Positions 47,901-58,886 of a DNA stretch of 64,000 bases are shown one piece after another. The notes beneath the pieces were generated by a model. That model did not search any database. It had not been told where the DNA came from and was given only the letters and a program-made list of their open reading frames with translations. The position numbers and the translations under genes are program-made. Source of the stretch: Nemertoderma westbladi. Its lineage: Eukaryota > Xenacoelomorpha > Nemertodermatida > Nemertodermatidae. The stretch lies in NCBI GenBank assembly GCA_032718475.1, contig JAUCBJ010002084.1, positions 1 through 64,000 of the forward strand, read 5' to 3'. The first letter of the stretch is position 1. Each line of letters opens with the position of its first letter.

Positions 47901-50900
47901 TTAAAAGCATTATGTACACTAAGTTTGATTCAAAAATAATTTTTCGAAAATATTAACTAGTTCAAAAGATACAGGGATGTCGTTCTAGAACAACACCATG
48001 CGCTCGGAGGACTCATCGTTAACTATTGTTGGCAATACAATATTCAACTCTACCGGTTTTTCTGCCTCGGCATACTTTTGCTTGGGGTTCTGGGGCAATG
48101 ATTATGTATTATCCGGTTTAAATAGTTGAAAATTTCGACCTGTACCTGTATGAAGTGCACTGCACCAATACGAAGTGCACTGCACCAGTATGATATGCAC
48201 TTCATCAGTATGAAGTGCACTGGAACAGTGTATAGTGCATTATCCCGGTAAGAGGTGCACTAATTTGCCAGTGCACTGCAACAGTATGAAGTGCAATGCA
48301 CCAGTATGAAGTGCACTGCACCAGTATTAAGTGCACTAATTCAACTGTGCACTGCACCAGTATGAAGTGCACTGCACCAATGTGTAGTGCACTACCCCGG
48401 TACGAAGTGCACTAATTCGCCAGTGCACTGCAACAGTATGAAGTGCAATGCACCAGTACAAAGTGTACTGCACCAACCAGTGCGAAGTACACTGCACCAG
48501 CACGAAGTGTAAAGCACCAGCATAAAGTGTACTGCACTGGATCAAAACGCACCGCACCAGTGCTAAGTGCACTACCCCGTTACGAAGTGCACTAATTCAA
48601 AAGTTCACTGCGCCAGTATAAAGTGCACTGCACCAGAACGAAGTGCACTGCACCAGTGCGACGTGCACTACCCAGGTACAAAGTGCACTCATTCACCGGT
48701 GCAATGTGCACTTCACCAGTATAAAGTGCACTGCACCGGATCAATGTGTACTGCATCCAGTATGAAGTATACTGCACTGGATCAAAGCACACCGCACCAG
48801 TGCGAAGTACACTACACCGGTACAAAGTGCACTAATTCACCAGTGCGAAGTGCACTACACCGGAACGAAGTGCACTAATTCACCGGTGCAATGCGCACTC
48901 TACCAGTATAAAGTGCACTGCACTGTATCAATGTGCACTACACCACAATGCAACTGCACTGAAATGCACTGCACCGGAAGGAAATGCACGAATTCACCAG
49001 TACGAAGTGCACTGCACCAGTGGGAACCCCGTTACGAAGTGCAGTAATTCACCATCGCTACTAGACCCTGACGAAAAACCTTCAAAATCATCACCACTCG
49101 AACAATCGTCATCACTGGAATCACCCCGAGGAATAAGAACAGCGTAGTCAGTTCACTCCCTACTGATTGTTCCATCACGGGACACTCTTATTCTATTAAA
49201 CTCAAAAAGAGTTCAACATCATCCATTCTTATAAGGATAATTATAATGTAAATAGCAAATAGATTGTATGATGTTATGCTTCAACAACAAGACAAGTACC
49301 TATTTATAGCCATGTGTCTACTCTGCACGATTATAATAAAATGTTATACTCAATATTGTCTGCCATTGTCTACAATTTCGAAGGACCAGTACCTATATTT
49401 TTTGAAATACTGGGCAAATCAGTAATGTTGTTTGATAACCACGTTCATAATGTTGTTGTAGGACAACCTCATGAAAATTGTATTATTGTGAGGTCCCACC
49501 TTACTTTAAAATAATGGAACTTGTTTTAAACAATACTCTATATAATTAGCCAATAGCCTGATTTTATTCAACGCCCACATAATCTATATTAGGATGGTTG
49601 GTTACCAAAGATGTTGTTGTATAGATCGGTCCATCATTTCGTAACCTCAGTAATTGGAAGGCTTTAGATAGGTAAGATACTATCCTACATTTCATTGGAT
49701 GGTTCTACCGTGTAGAATATCCAATCAGCTTTCGAATGAGGTATTACAGATTATCTATTAATCAAAATATCAAATGTGTAGAGGCCTTTATAGCAATGTT
49801 GTTCCTGAACAACACTATGCAGTAAAGGGTTAAACGATTATAATAATTAATAAAACTTCGAAACTTGAAAATAAAACGACATAGTCTATTTAAATAAAGT
49901 ACCTGTATTTCACTTTCAGACTCTCGTTTCATATTTCACTCACTCGCTTAGCTCGTTCGTGGAAATATTCCCACTCGAGTCTGTGTAAAATACAGTGCTA
50001 CTTTATTTAAATACTATAGCATTATATTGTTAAAAATAAAATATTGTAGCAATATTTAATAATTATATGACATCTATGAAATCCTTTAAATTATTTACAC
50101 GCGTTGCTATATCGTTATTTCTGCCGTCATTGTTATACTTTTGTTATGCCACACCAACATGAACCAATTGGTTACAGGTCGTCCCCGTGTCCCAACGTTA
50201 AACAGGGCGATGAGTGGCGGGACCCGGCCCTGTGCGATTCCGCTGATGGCTGTCAGTACTGCCACACCCGAACGGAACAACAATTCCATCCCGAGATTTA
50301 CAAGAGCTCCAACTGTAAGGATATGGAGCACAATGGTTTCTGTCCGAGGGGTCCATTCTGTGCGTTCGCACACAAAGATAGTGAGTCATCTGTCTGTGTT
50401 GTATGTCGCAGTTTATATTACGTTAACATTATACACATTCTCAGTTTTTTTTACATAATAATAATATATATAATAAAGGTTTTTTTTATATATTTGTTGT
50501 TACTGGCGCTATTAGGAAGCTGTTAGGTTCTTATCAGAACGCCAGCATCTAACCGCACACCTAACATAATTAACCGCGTGAGTTCTGAGTTAGAGAAACA
50601 TTTAAACGAATTGTCAATTGAGACCTAAGCACTGCGGGTTACCTCACGTTGCTGAACCTCACTTATTAAATAACTCATCAATACACTTTTTTGCGAGACA
50701 AGCTATTTTAAAATCAACACGTTTCTCTATTGGCAGCCAGTAGTGTAGCGATTTCAATAATCTATGTGTGTACACATAACACCACCAGCTTATGATATCG
50801 GGAACTATAATTGTAGCTGTAGCTTGTAGCTGAATGTAACAGGGTGTTTCCCCCTACTATTATTATGTATAACTTCTATTACTTACAGAGGATGAGCTAG

Positions 50901-53900
50901 TGAATCGTGACCCTTCATCCTGGTGCGATCTCAGCCCCGGTACTGCAGCTCCACCTAGCGGTGCATCAATGAACCCACCAGTTAATGTACCAATGAATAC
51001 CTCTTTACCACAGGTTAGATTACTCTTATATTTTCTGTTAGGAATATTTATTTGTCGCAATATTTTACTTAATGTCAAAAGAAATATGTCATTTCATCTT
51101 CAGAACTTTATAGAGAACTTTATCAGAACTTCAGAAATTTATATGACAAACCGGAATTAATGTCATTTCTGATCTCTCAATGTTGCTCTACAGTGATCAC
51201 TGAATTTCAGCTTTTATTTGCAACTATAACTAAAACTATAGAAACTACTGTTGTATTTGGGCCGAGTAAATTAAAATTATGGAGATTAGCTTTGAAGTCA
51301 GCTTCTTGGTCATGATTGTCTTACGGAATGTCCCATTATGTGGTTGGCTGATGGTCTTACGGAATGTCCCATTATGTGGTTGGCTGATGGTCTTACGGAA
51401 TGTCCCATTATGTGGTTGGCTGATGGTCTTACGGAATGTCCCATTATGTGGTTGGCTGATTGTCTTACGGAATGTCCCATTATGTGGTTGGCTGATGGTC
51501 TTACGGAATGTCCCATTATGTGGTTGGCTGATGGTCTGACGGAATGTCCCATTATGTGGTTGGCTGATGGTCTAGCGGAATGTCCCATTATGTGGTTTGC
51601 TGATGGTCTTACAGAATGTCCCATTATGTGGTTGGCTGATGGTCTGCCGGAATGTCCCATTATGTGGTTGGCTGATGGTCTGGCGGAATGTCCCATTATG
51701 TGGTTGGCTGATGGTCTTACAGAATGTCCCATTATGTGGCTGGCTGATGGTCTGGCGGAATGTACCATTCATTATGTGGTTGGCTGATGGTCTGGCGGAA
51801 TGTCCCATTATGTGGTTGGCTGATGGTCTGACGGAATTTCCCATTATTATTATTATTATTATTATTCACGTACACCAGTTACCTGGGAACAAAGTATGCA
51901 CTGTACTTACATAGATACATGGTGTAGATAGAGCACAATTTGTACTAATGGTTGAACATAAACGGCAGTAAAAGAAGGAACACCAAACAAAAACACCAAA
52001 ACCACAAAATTAGACAGATGAAACGTAATCCAATATAGATTTCAGCTCAATATTTGAAAAATTATCTACAGAAGCAACATTGGAGATCGCATCAATTAAT
52101 TCTCGTTGGGTTGGCTGATGGTCTTACAGAATGTCCCATTGTAGGGTTGGCTGATGGTCTTACGGAATGTCCCATTATGGGGTTTGCTGATGGTCTGGCG
52201 GAATGTCCCATTATGTGGTTGGCTGATGGTCTTACAGAATGTCCCATTATGTGGTTTGCTGATGGTCTGGCGGAATGTCCCATTATAGGGTTGGCTGATG
52301 GCCTGGCGGAATGTCCCATTATGGGGTTGGCTGATGGTCTTACAGAATGTCCCATTATGTGGTTTGCTGATGGTCTGGCGGAATGTCCCATTATGGGGTT
52401 GGCTGATGGTCTTACAGAATGTCCCATTATGGGGTTGGCTGATGGTTATACGGAATGTCCCATTATGTGGGTGGCTGATGGTCTAGCGGAATGTCCCATT
52501 ATGTGGTTGGCTGATGGTCTGGCGGAATGTACCATTATGTGGTTGGCTGATGGTCTGGCGGAATGTCCCATTATGTGGTTGGCTGATGGGCTGACGGAAT
52601 TTCCCATTATGGGGTTGGCTGATGGTCTTACAGAATGTCCCATTGTAGGGTTGGCTGATGGTCTTACGGAATGTCCCATTATGGGGTTTGCTGATGGTCT
52701 GGCGGAATGTCCCATTATGTGGTTGGCTGATGGTCTTACAGAATGTCCCATTATGTGGTTTGCTGATGGTCTGGCGGAATGTCCCATTATAGGGTTGGCT
52801 GATGGCCCGGCGGAATGTCCCATTATGGGGTTGGCTGATGGTCTTACAGAATGTCCCATTATGTGGTTTGCTGATGGTCTGGCGGAATGTCCCATTATGG
52901 GGTTGGCTGATGGTCTTACAGAATGTCCCATTATGGGGTTGGCTGATGGTTATACGGAATGTCCCATTATGTGGGTGGCTGATGGTCTAGCGGAATGTCC
53001 CATTATGTGGTTGGCTGATGGTCTTACAGAATGTCCCATTATGTGGTTGGCTGATGGTCTTACAGAATGTCCCATTATGTGGTTTGCTGATGGTCTGGCG
53101 GAATGTCCCATTATGGGGTTGGCTGATGGTCTTACAGAATGTCCCATTATGGGGTTGGCTGATGGTCTGTCGGAATGTCCCATTATGGGGTTGGCTGATG
53201 GTCTTACAGAATGTCCCATTATGGGGTTGGCTGATGGTCTTACGGAATATCTAATTTGTGGTTGGCTGATGGTCTTACGGAATGTCCCATTATAGGGTTG
53301 GCTGATGGTCTTACAGAATATCCCATTATGGGGTTGTCTGATGGTCTTACAGAATGTCCCATTATGGGGTTGGCTGATGGTCTTACGGAATATCTAATTT
53401 GTGGTTGGCTGATGATCTTACGGAATGTCCCATTATAGGGTTGGCTAATGGTCTTACGGAATGTCCCATTATGGGGTTTGCTGATGGTCTGGCGGAATGT
53501 CTCATTATGGGGTTGGGGTCTTACGGAATGTCCCATTATGGGGTTGGCTGATGGTCTTACAGAATGTCACATTATAGGGTTGGCTGATGGTCTTACGGAA
53601 TGTCCCATTATGGGGTTTGCTGATGGTCTGGCGGAATGTCCCATTATGCGGTTGGCTGATGGTCTTACAGAATGTCCCATCATGTGGTTTGCTGATGGTC
53701 TGGCGGAATGTCCCATTATGTGGTTGGCTGATGGTCTTACAGAATGTCCCATTATGTGGTTTGCTGTTGGTCTGGCGGAATGTCCCATTATGCGGTTGGC
53801 TGATGGTCTTACAGAATGTCCCATTATGTGGTTGGCTGATGGTCTGGCGGAATGTCCCATTATGTGGTTGGTTGATGGTCTGACGGAATTTCCCATTATG

Positions 53901-56900
53901 TGGTTGGCTGATGGTTATACGGAATGTCCCATTATGTGGGTGGCTTGATGGTCTAGCGGAATGTCCCATTATGTTGTTGGCTGATGGTCTGGCTGAATGT
54001 CCCATTATGTGGTTGGCTGATGGTCTTACGGAATGTCCCATTATGTGGTTTGCTGATGGTCTGGCGGAATGTCCCATTATGTGGTTGGCTGATGGTCTTA
54101 CAGAATGTCCCATTATGTGGTTTGCTGATGGTCTGGCGGAATGTCCCATTATAGGGTTGGCTGATGGCCTGGCGGAATGTCCCATTATGGGGTTGGCTGA
54201 TGGTCTTACAGAATGTCCCATTATGTGGTTTGCTGATGGTCTGGCGGAATGTCCCATTATGGGGTTGGCTGATGGTCTTACAGAATGTCCCATTATGGGG
54301 TTGGCTGATGGTTATACGGAATGTCCCATTATGTGGGTGGCTGATGGTCTAGCGGAATGTCCCATTATGTGGTTGGCTGATGGTCTTACAGAATGTCCCA
54401 TTATGTGGTTGGCTGATGGTCTTACAGAATGTCCCATTATGTGGTTTGCTGATGGTCTGGCGGAATGTCCCATTATGTGGTTGGCTGATGGTCTTACAGA
54501 ATGTCCCATTATGGGGTTGGCTGATGGTCTGGCGGAATGTCCCATTATAGGGTTGGCTGATGGCCTGGCGGAATGTCCCATTATGGGGTTGGCTGATGGT
54601 CTTACAGAATGTCCCATTATGTGGTTTGCTGATGGTCTGGCGGAATGTCCCATTATGGGGTTGGCTGATGGTCTTACAGAATGTCCCATTATGGGGTTGG
54701 CTGATGGTTATACGGAATGTCCCATTATGTGGGTGGCTGATGGTCTAGCGGAATGTCCCATTATGTGGTTGGCTGATGGTCTGGCGGAATGTACCATTAT
54801 GTGGTTGGCTGATGGTCTGGCGGAATGTCCCATTATGTGGTTGGCTGATGGGCTGACGGAATTTCCCATTATGGGGTTGGCTGATGGTCTTACAGAATGT
54901 CCCATTGTAGGGTTGGCTGATGGTCTTACGGAATGTCCCATTATGGGGTTTGCTGATGGTCTGGCGGAATGTCCCATTATGTGGTTGGCTGATGGTCTTA
55001 CAGAATGTCCCATTATGTGGTTTGCTGATGGTCTGGCGGAATGTCCCATTATAGGGTTGGCTGATGGCCCGGCGGAATGTCCCATTATGGGGTTGGCTGA
55101 TGGTCTTACAGAATGTCCCATTATGTGGTTTGCTGATGGTCTGGCGGAATGTCCCATTATGGGGTTGGCTGATGGTCTTACAGAATGTCCCATTATGGGG
55201 TTGGCTGATGGTTATACGGAATGTCCCATTATGTGGGTGGCTGATGGTCTAGCGGAATGTCCCATTATGTGGTTGGCTGATGGTCTTACAGAATGTCCCA
55301 TTATGTGGTTGGCTGATGGTCTTACAGAATGTCCCATTATGTGGTTTGCTGATGGTCTGGCGGAATGTCCCATTATGGGGTTGGCTGATGGTCTTACAGA
55401 ATGTCCCATTATGGGGTTGGCTGATGGTCTGTCGGAATGTCCCATTATGGGGTTGGCTGATGGTCTTACAGAATGTCCCATTATGGGGTTGGCTGATGGT
55501 CTTACGGAATATCTAATTTGTGGTTGGCTGATGGTCTTACGGAATGTCCCATTATAGGGTTGGCTGATGGTCTTACAGAATATCCCATTATGGGGTTGTC
55601 TGATGGTCTTACAGAATGTCCCATTATGGGGTTGGCTGATGGTCTTACGGAATATCTAATTTGTGGTTGGCTGATGATCTTACGGAATGTCCCATTATAG
55701 GGTTGGCTAATGGTCTTACGGAATGTCCCATTATGGGGTTTGCTGATGGTCTGGCGGAATGTCTCATTATGGGGTTGGGGTCTTACGGAATGTCCCATTA
55801 TGGGGTTGGCTGATGGTCTTACAGAATGTCACATTATAGGGTTGGCTGATGGTCTTACGGAATGTCCCATTATGGGGTTTGCTGATGGTCTGGCGGAATG
55901 TCCCATTATGCGGTTGGCTGATGGTCTTACAGAATGTCCCATCATGTGGTTTGCTGATGGTCTGGCGGAATGTCCCATTATGTGGTTGGCTGATGGTCTT
56001 ACAGAATGTCCCATTATGTGGTTTGCTGTTGGTCTGGCGGAATGTCCCATTATGCGGTTGGCTGATGGTCTTACAGAATGTCCCATTATGTGGTTGGCTG
56101 ATGGTCTGGCGGAATGTCCCATTATGTGGTTGGTTGATGGTCTGACGGAATTTCCCATTATGTGGTTGGCTGATGGTTATACGGAATGTCCCATTATGTG
56201 GGTGGCTTGATGGTCTAGCGGAATGTCCCATTATGTTGTTGGCTGATGGTCTGGCTGAATGTCCCATTATGTGGTTGGCTGATGGTCTTACGGAATGTCC
56301 CATTATGTGGTTTGCTGATGGTCTGGCGGAATGTCCCATTATGTGGTTGGCTGATGGTCTTACAGAATGTCCCATTATGTGGTTTGCTGATGGTCTGGCG
56401 GAATGTCCCATTATAGGGTTGGCTGATGGCCTGGCGGAATGTCCCATTATGGGGTTGGCTGATGGTCTTACAGAATGTCCCATTATGTGGTTTGCTGATG
56501 GTCTGGCGGAATGTCCCATTATGGGGTTGGCTGATGGTCTTACAGAATGTCCCATTATGGGGTTGGCTGATGGTTATACGGAATGTCCCATTATGTGGGT
56601 GGCTGATGGTCTAGCGGAATGTCCCATTATGTGGTTGGCTGATGGTCTTACAGAATGTCCCATTATGTGGTTGGCTGATGGTCTTACAGAATGTCCCATT
56701 ATGTGGTTTGCTGATGGTCTGGCGGAATGTCCCATTATGGGGTTGGCTGATGGTCTGTCGGAATGTCCCATTATGGGGTTGGCTGATGGTCTTACAGAAT
56801 GTCCCATTATGGGGTTGGCTGATGGTCTTACGGAATATCTAATTTGTGGTTGGCTGATGGTCTTACGGAATATCCCATTATGGGGTTGTCTGATGGTCTT

Positions 56901-58809
56901 ACAGAATGTCCCATTATGGGGTTGGCTGATGGTCTTACGGAATATCTAATTTGTGGTTGGCTGATGGTCTTACGGAATGTCCCATTATAGGGTTGGCTGA
57001 TGGTCTTACAGAATGTCCCATTATAGGGTTGGCTAATGGTCTTACGGAATGTCCCATTATGGGGTTTGCTGATGGTCTGGCGGAATGTCTCATTATGGGG
57101 TTGGGGTCTTACAGAATGTACCATTATGGGGTTGGCTGATGGTCTTACAGAATGTCACATTATGGGGTTTGCTGATGGTCTGGCGGAATGTCCCATTATG
57201 CGGTTGGCTGATGGTCTTACAGAATGTCCCATCATGTGGTTTGCTGATGGTCTGGCGGAATGTCCCATTATGTGGTTGGCTGATGGTCTTACAGAATGTC
57301 CCATTATGTGGTTTGCTGTTGGTCTGGCGGAATGTCCCATTATGCGGTTGGCTGATGGTCTTACAGAATGTCCCATTATGTGGTTGGCTGATGGTCTGGC
57401 GGAATGTCCCATTATGTGGTTGGTTGATGGTCTGACGGAATTTCCCATTATGTGGTTGGCTGATGGTTATACGGAATGTCCCATTATGTGGGTGGCTGAT
57501 GGTCTAGCGGAATGTCCCATTATGTTGTTGACTGATGGTCTGGCGGAATGTCCCATTATGTGGTTGGCTGATGGTCTGCCGGAATGTCCCATTATGGGGA
57601 TGGCTGATGGTCTGGCGGAATGTCTCATTATGGGGTTGGCTGATGGTCTTACGGAATGTCCCATTATGTGGTTGGCTGATGGTCTTACGGAATATCCCAT
57701 TATGTGGTTTGCTGATGGTCTGGCGGAATTTCCCATTATAGGGTTGGCTGATGGTCTTACGGAATGTCCCATTATGTGGTTGGCTGATGGTCTGACGGAA
57801 TGTCCCATTATGTGGTTGGCTGACAGTCTGGCAGAATGTCCCATTATGTGGTTGGCTGATGGTCTTACAGAATGTCCCATTATGTGGTTGGCTGATGATC
57901 TGGCGGAATGTCCCATTATGTGGTTGGCTGATGGTCTGGCGGAATGTCCCATTATGGGGTTGGCTGATGGTCTGGAGGAATGTCCCATTATGTGGTTAGC
58001 TGATGGTCTTACGGAATGTCCCATTATGTGGTTGGCTGATGGTCTTACGGAATGTCCTATTATGTGGTTGGCTGATAGTCTGGCGGAATGTCCCATTATG
58101 GGGTTGGCTGATGGTCTTACGGAATGTCCCATTATGTGGTTGGCTGATGGTCTTACGGAATGTCCTATTATGTGGTTGGCTGATAGTCTGGCGGAATGTC
58201 CCATTATGGGGTTTGCTGATGGTCTGGCGGAATGTCCCATTATGGGGTTGGCTGATGGTCTGGAGGAATGTCCCATTATGTGGTTAGCTGATGGTCTTAC
58301 GGAATGTCCCATTATGTGGTTGGCTGATGGTCTTACGGAATGTCCTATTATGTGGTTGGCTGATAGTCTGGCGGAATGTCCCATTATGGGGTTGGCTGAT
58401 GGTCTGGCGGAATGTCCCATTATGGGATTGGCTGATGGTCTGGCGGAATCTCCCATTATTGGGGTTGGCTGATAGTCTGGCGGAATGTCCCATTATGGGG
58501 TTGGCTATGTTATTACTCTTTTAGCGGTTGGTTGTTGCTTCTGTTTATTAGATCCATTGCGATGAACCAAGTCATTCCCGACCGTTCCAGATGTCAGTAG
58601 GCGGTGAGCGAGTTGTCCAGACGATCCCGTCCCCTATCGGGCCGCCGGTTGGCCGTCGGAGCTATTCGGCCGGGGCCCACGATATGCACAACTTACTAAC
58701 CGCCCGTCGGCCCAACAAGGAGTTACGGGAGGCCGAACTACGCAAGCAGTTGGTGCAACTCGATGGTGACCCCTTTATGAACGAGACGGAACGAGCTCGA
58801 ATGAAACAG
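44825..58809 (+). CDS. UNK: unkempt (UNK) CCCH zinc-finger RNA-binding protein, 3' end outside window
   Basis: Seven exons are joined at 44825-44913, 45349-45558, 46524-46789, 47135-47270, 50178-50380, 50889-51013 and probably 58552-58809. The first six total 1029 nt (343 codons) and every junction keeps phase. The product matches animal Unkempt through all six CCCH fingers, with signatures YLKEFRTEQC, NQRRRR, GDTERRYH, YKTEPC, RLCRQGYAC, CQYCHTRTEQQFHPEIYK and CPRGPFCAFAH. Known role in flies and mammals: sequence-specific mRNA binding (UAG plus U/A-rich sites) and translational repression, controlling neuronal morphology and differentiation. The C-terminal part (coiled coil, RING-like in the family) must lie to the right. 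The introns are heavily expanded by minisatellites. Confidence 0.93.
45349..45558 (+). CDS. UNK: UNK exon 2 (CCCH finger 1 and half of finger 2)
   Basis: Acceptor ATTAAAG| and donor GAAAG|GTACAC. It holds finger 1 as C-x7-C-x7-C-x3-H (CQLFLQHKC ... TCFYWH), the basic NQRRRR motif and the first cysteines of finger 2. The final AG joins C of exon 3 to form a Ser codon. Confidence 0.9.
45640..46523 (+). repeat. Pyrimidine-rich repeat made of copies of the exon 3 splice junction
   Basis: CT-rich units contain about 13 copies of ACTTCCAG|CTGTACTTTCC or close variants upstream of the real exon 3 acceptor. They lie near 45833, 46036, 46076, 46105, 46141, 46181, 46213, 46268, 46302, 46332, 46372, 46419 and 46469. 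The real junction (46523/46524) is the last copy. The repeat is also open in the frame of exon 3 from about 45961. C-runs at 46447-46464 and 46496-46512 lie in the last units. Confidence 0.9.
46524..46789 (+). CDS. UNK: UNK exon 3 (rest of finger 2, finger 3)
   Basis: The acceptor CTTCCAG| follows a long pyrimidine tract and the donor is GGAGAG|GTAAGT. It completes finger 2 (C-x5-CTFLH) and encodes GDTERRYH and finger 3 (CVHETDSSGFC ... CAFSH), then a linker ending DPRWR. Only the AG that restores the family's CxFLHR reading and the phase with exon 2 was accepted. Confidence 0.92.
46786..46945 (+). repeat. Four tandem copies of the exon 3 donor, 39-bp units
   Basis: GGTAAGTTATGGATAATGAC-type units start at the true donor and repeat three more times, with GATATGGAAGG taking the place of the exon end. 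Each unit is 39 bp, so use of a later GTAAGT would add multiples of 13 in-frame codons. The frame stays open to about 47034. Confidence 0.92.
47135..47270 (+). CDS. UNK: UNK exon 4 (CCCH finger 4)
   Basis: Acceptor TTTCATTCCAG| and donor TATAG|GTTAGT. It encodes YKTEPC ... RLCRQGYACPCYH (C-x6-C-x5-C-x3-H) and a basic KDRRR linker. The phase fits exons 3 and 5. Confidence 0.92.
47271..48144. other. UNK intron 4, first part
   Basis: AT-rich intron with no gene. It contains GTCGTTCTAGAACAACACC (47979), a palindromic TTCTAGAA heat-shock-element-like core that is also found in the BEL inter-ORF region. Confidence 0.5.
48145..49054. repeat. ~20-bp GTGCAC minisatellite in UNK intron 4
   Basis: Degenerate units of about 20 bp of the form CCAGTATGAAGTGCACTGCA occur with AATTCACCAGTGCACT variants. 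The GTGCAC palindrome recurs in most units. Short ORFs on both strands are by-products. Confidence 0.88.
49055..50177. other. UNK intron 4, last part
   Basis: AT-rich with no supported gene; the 66-codon frame 49314-49514 lacks family features. AGTAAAGGGTTAA (49821-49833), read on the other strand as TTAACCCTTTACT, looks like one terminus of a piggyBac-type element at a TTAA target; a matching second end was not found. Confidence 0.4.
50178..50380 (+). CDS. UNK: UNK exon 5 (CCCH fingers 5 and 6)
   Basis: Acceptor GGTTACAG| and donor GATA|GTGAGT. It encodes CPNVKQGDEW ... CQYCH (C-x14-C-x5-C-x3-H) and NCKDMEHNGFCPRGPFCAFAH (C-x8-C-x5-C-x3-H), nearly identical to vertebrate UNK. Confidence 0.94.
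50381..50888. other. UNK intron 5
   Basis: Unique AT-rich sequence with no repeats or genes seen. It is the only intron over 500 bp in this gene that is not repeat-expanded. Confidence 0.6.
50889..51013 (+). CDS. UNK: UNK exon 6 (linker after the zinc fingers)
   Basis: Acceptor CTTACAG| and donor CCACAG|GTTAGA, ending in phase 0. It encodes 41 full codons of Ser/Pro/Asn-rich linker (SSWCDLSPGTAAPPSG ...). Sequence conservation is low, so the call rests on splice sites and phase. Confidence 0.75.
51842..52105. other. Unique island with (ATT)n inside the 36-bp array
   Basis: About 240 bp of non-repeat sequence follows an (ATT)n tract that begins within a truncated unit. The (ATT)n edge resembles the tail of a reversed SINE or LINE fragment (compare 40207), so this is probably a small insertion in the array. 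Confidence 0.6.
52250..56730. repeat. 2262-bp higher-order tandem duplication in the 36-bp array
   Basis: The same variant order recurs at a constant 2262 bp (52446-52931 with 54708-55193; 53240-53536 with 55502-55798; 53505-54293 with 55767-56555). Smaller shifts of 396 and 504 bp (11 and 14 units) occur inside. A third, partial copy at about 56830-57450 has a shift near 1290-1326 bp. Confidence 0.9.
58552..58809 (+). CDS. UNK: UNK exon 7 (probable)
   Basis: The acceptor TTCTGTTTATTAG| follows a good pyrimidine tract and keeps phase 0 with exon 6; the alternative acceptor at 58590 (CCGTTCCAG|ATG) is also in phase. It encodes 86 codons ending ELRKQLVQLDGDPF and NETERARMKQ before the donor AAACAG|GTTGGT. 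The Glu/Arg/Leu-rich end could begin the family's coiled coil. I cannot confirm homology by eye, and vertebrate UNK has a longer linker here, so exons may be missing or the gene shortened. Confidence 0.6.
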
Positions 58810-58886
58810 GTTGGTTGGAACCAGGCGGAACGGGCTAGAATGAAAAAGGGTGGTTGTAACGAGACGGAACGGGCTAGAATACAATA
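58780..58886 (+). repeat. 39-bp triplication of the exon 7 end
   Basis: Units start at 58780, 58819 and 58858: N(E/Q)(T/A)ERARMK followed by QVGW or KGGC. The first carries the donor CAG|GTTGG, in the second it is mutated (AAG|GGTGG), and the third is cut off by the 29-bp array. The frame is open through all three and then stops. Confidence 0.88.

Larger units (their letters stand above)
51310..58505. repeat. 36-bp minisatellite filling UNK intron 6, ~7.2 kb
   Basis: About 190 units built on TTGGCTGATGGTCTTACGG and AATGTCCCATTATGTGG. The unit is 12 codons long with no stop in most frames, which gives open frames of up to 548 codons on both strands (for example 52054-53295, 53911-55557); these are repeat artefacts. 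Alternating variants are GGTTTGCTG/GGTTGGCTG and TTACAG/TGGCGG. Units with deletions (for example GGGGTTGGGGTCTTACGG near 53510) break the phase. Confidence 0.95.

Noticed and set aside
52054-58472. Long plus-strand ORFs (up to 548 codons) in the 36-bp array
   Set aside because: Unit length is a multiple of three with few stops, so several frames on both strands are open at once. There is no start context or domain, and they lie in a UNK intron.
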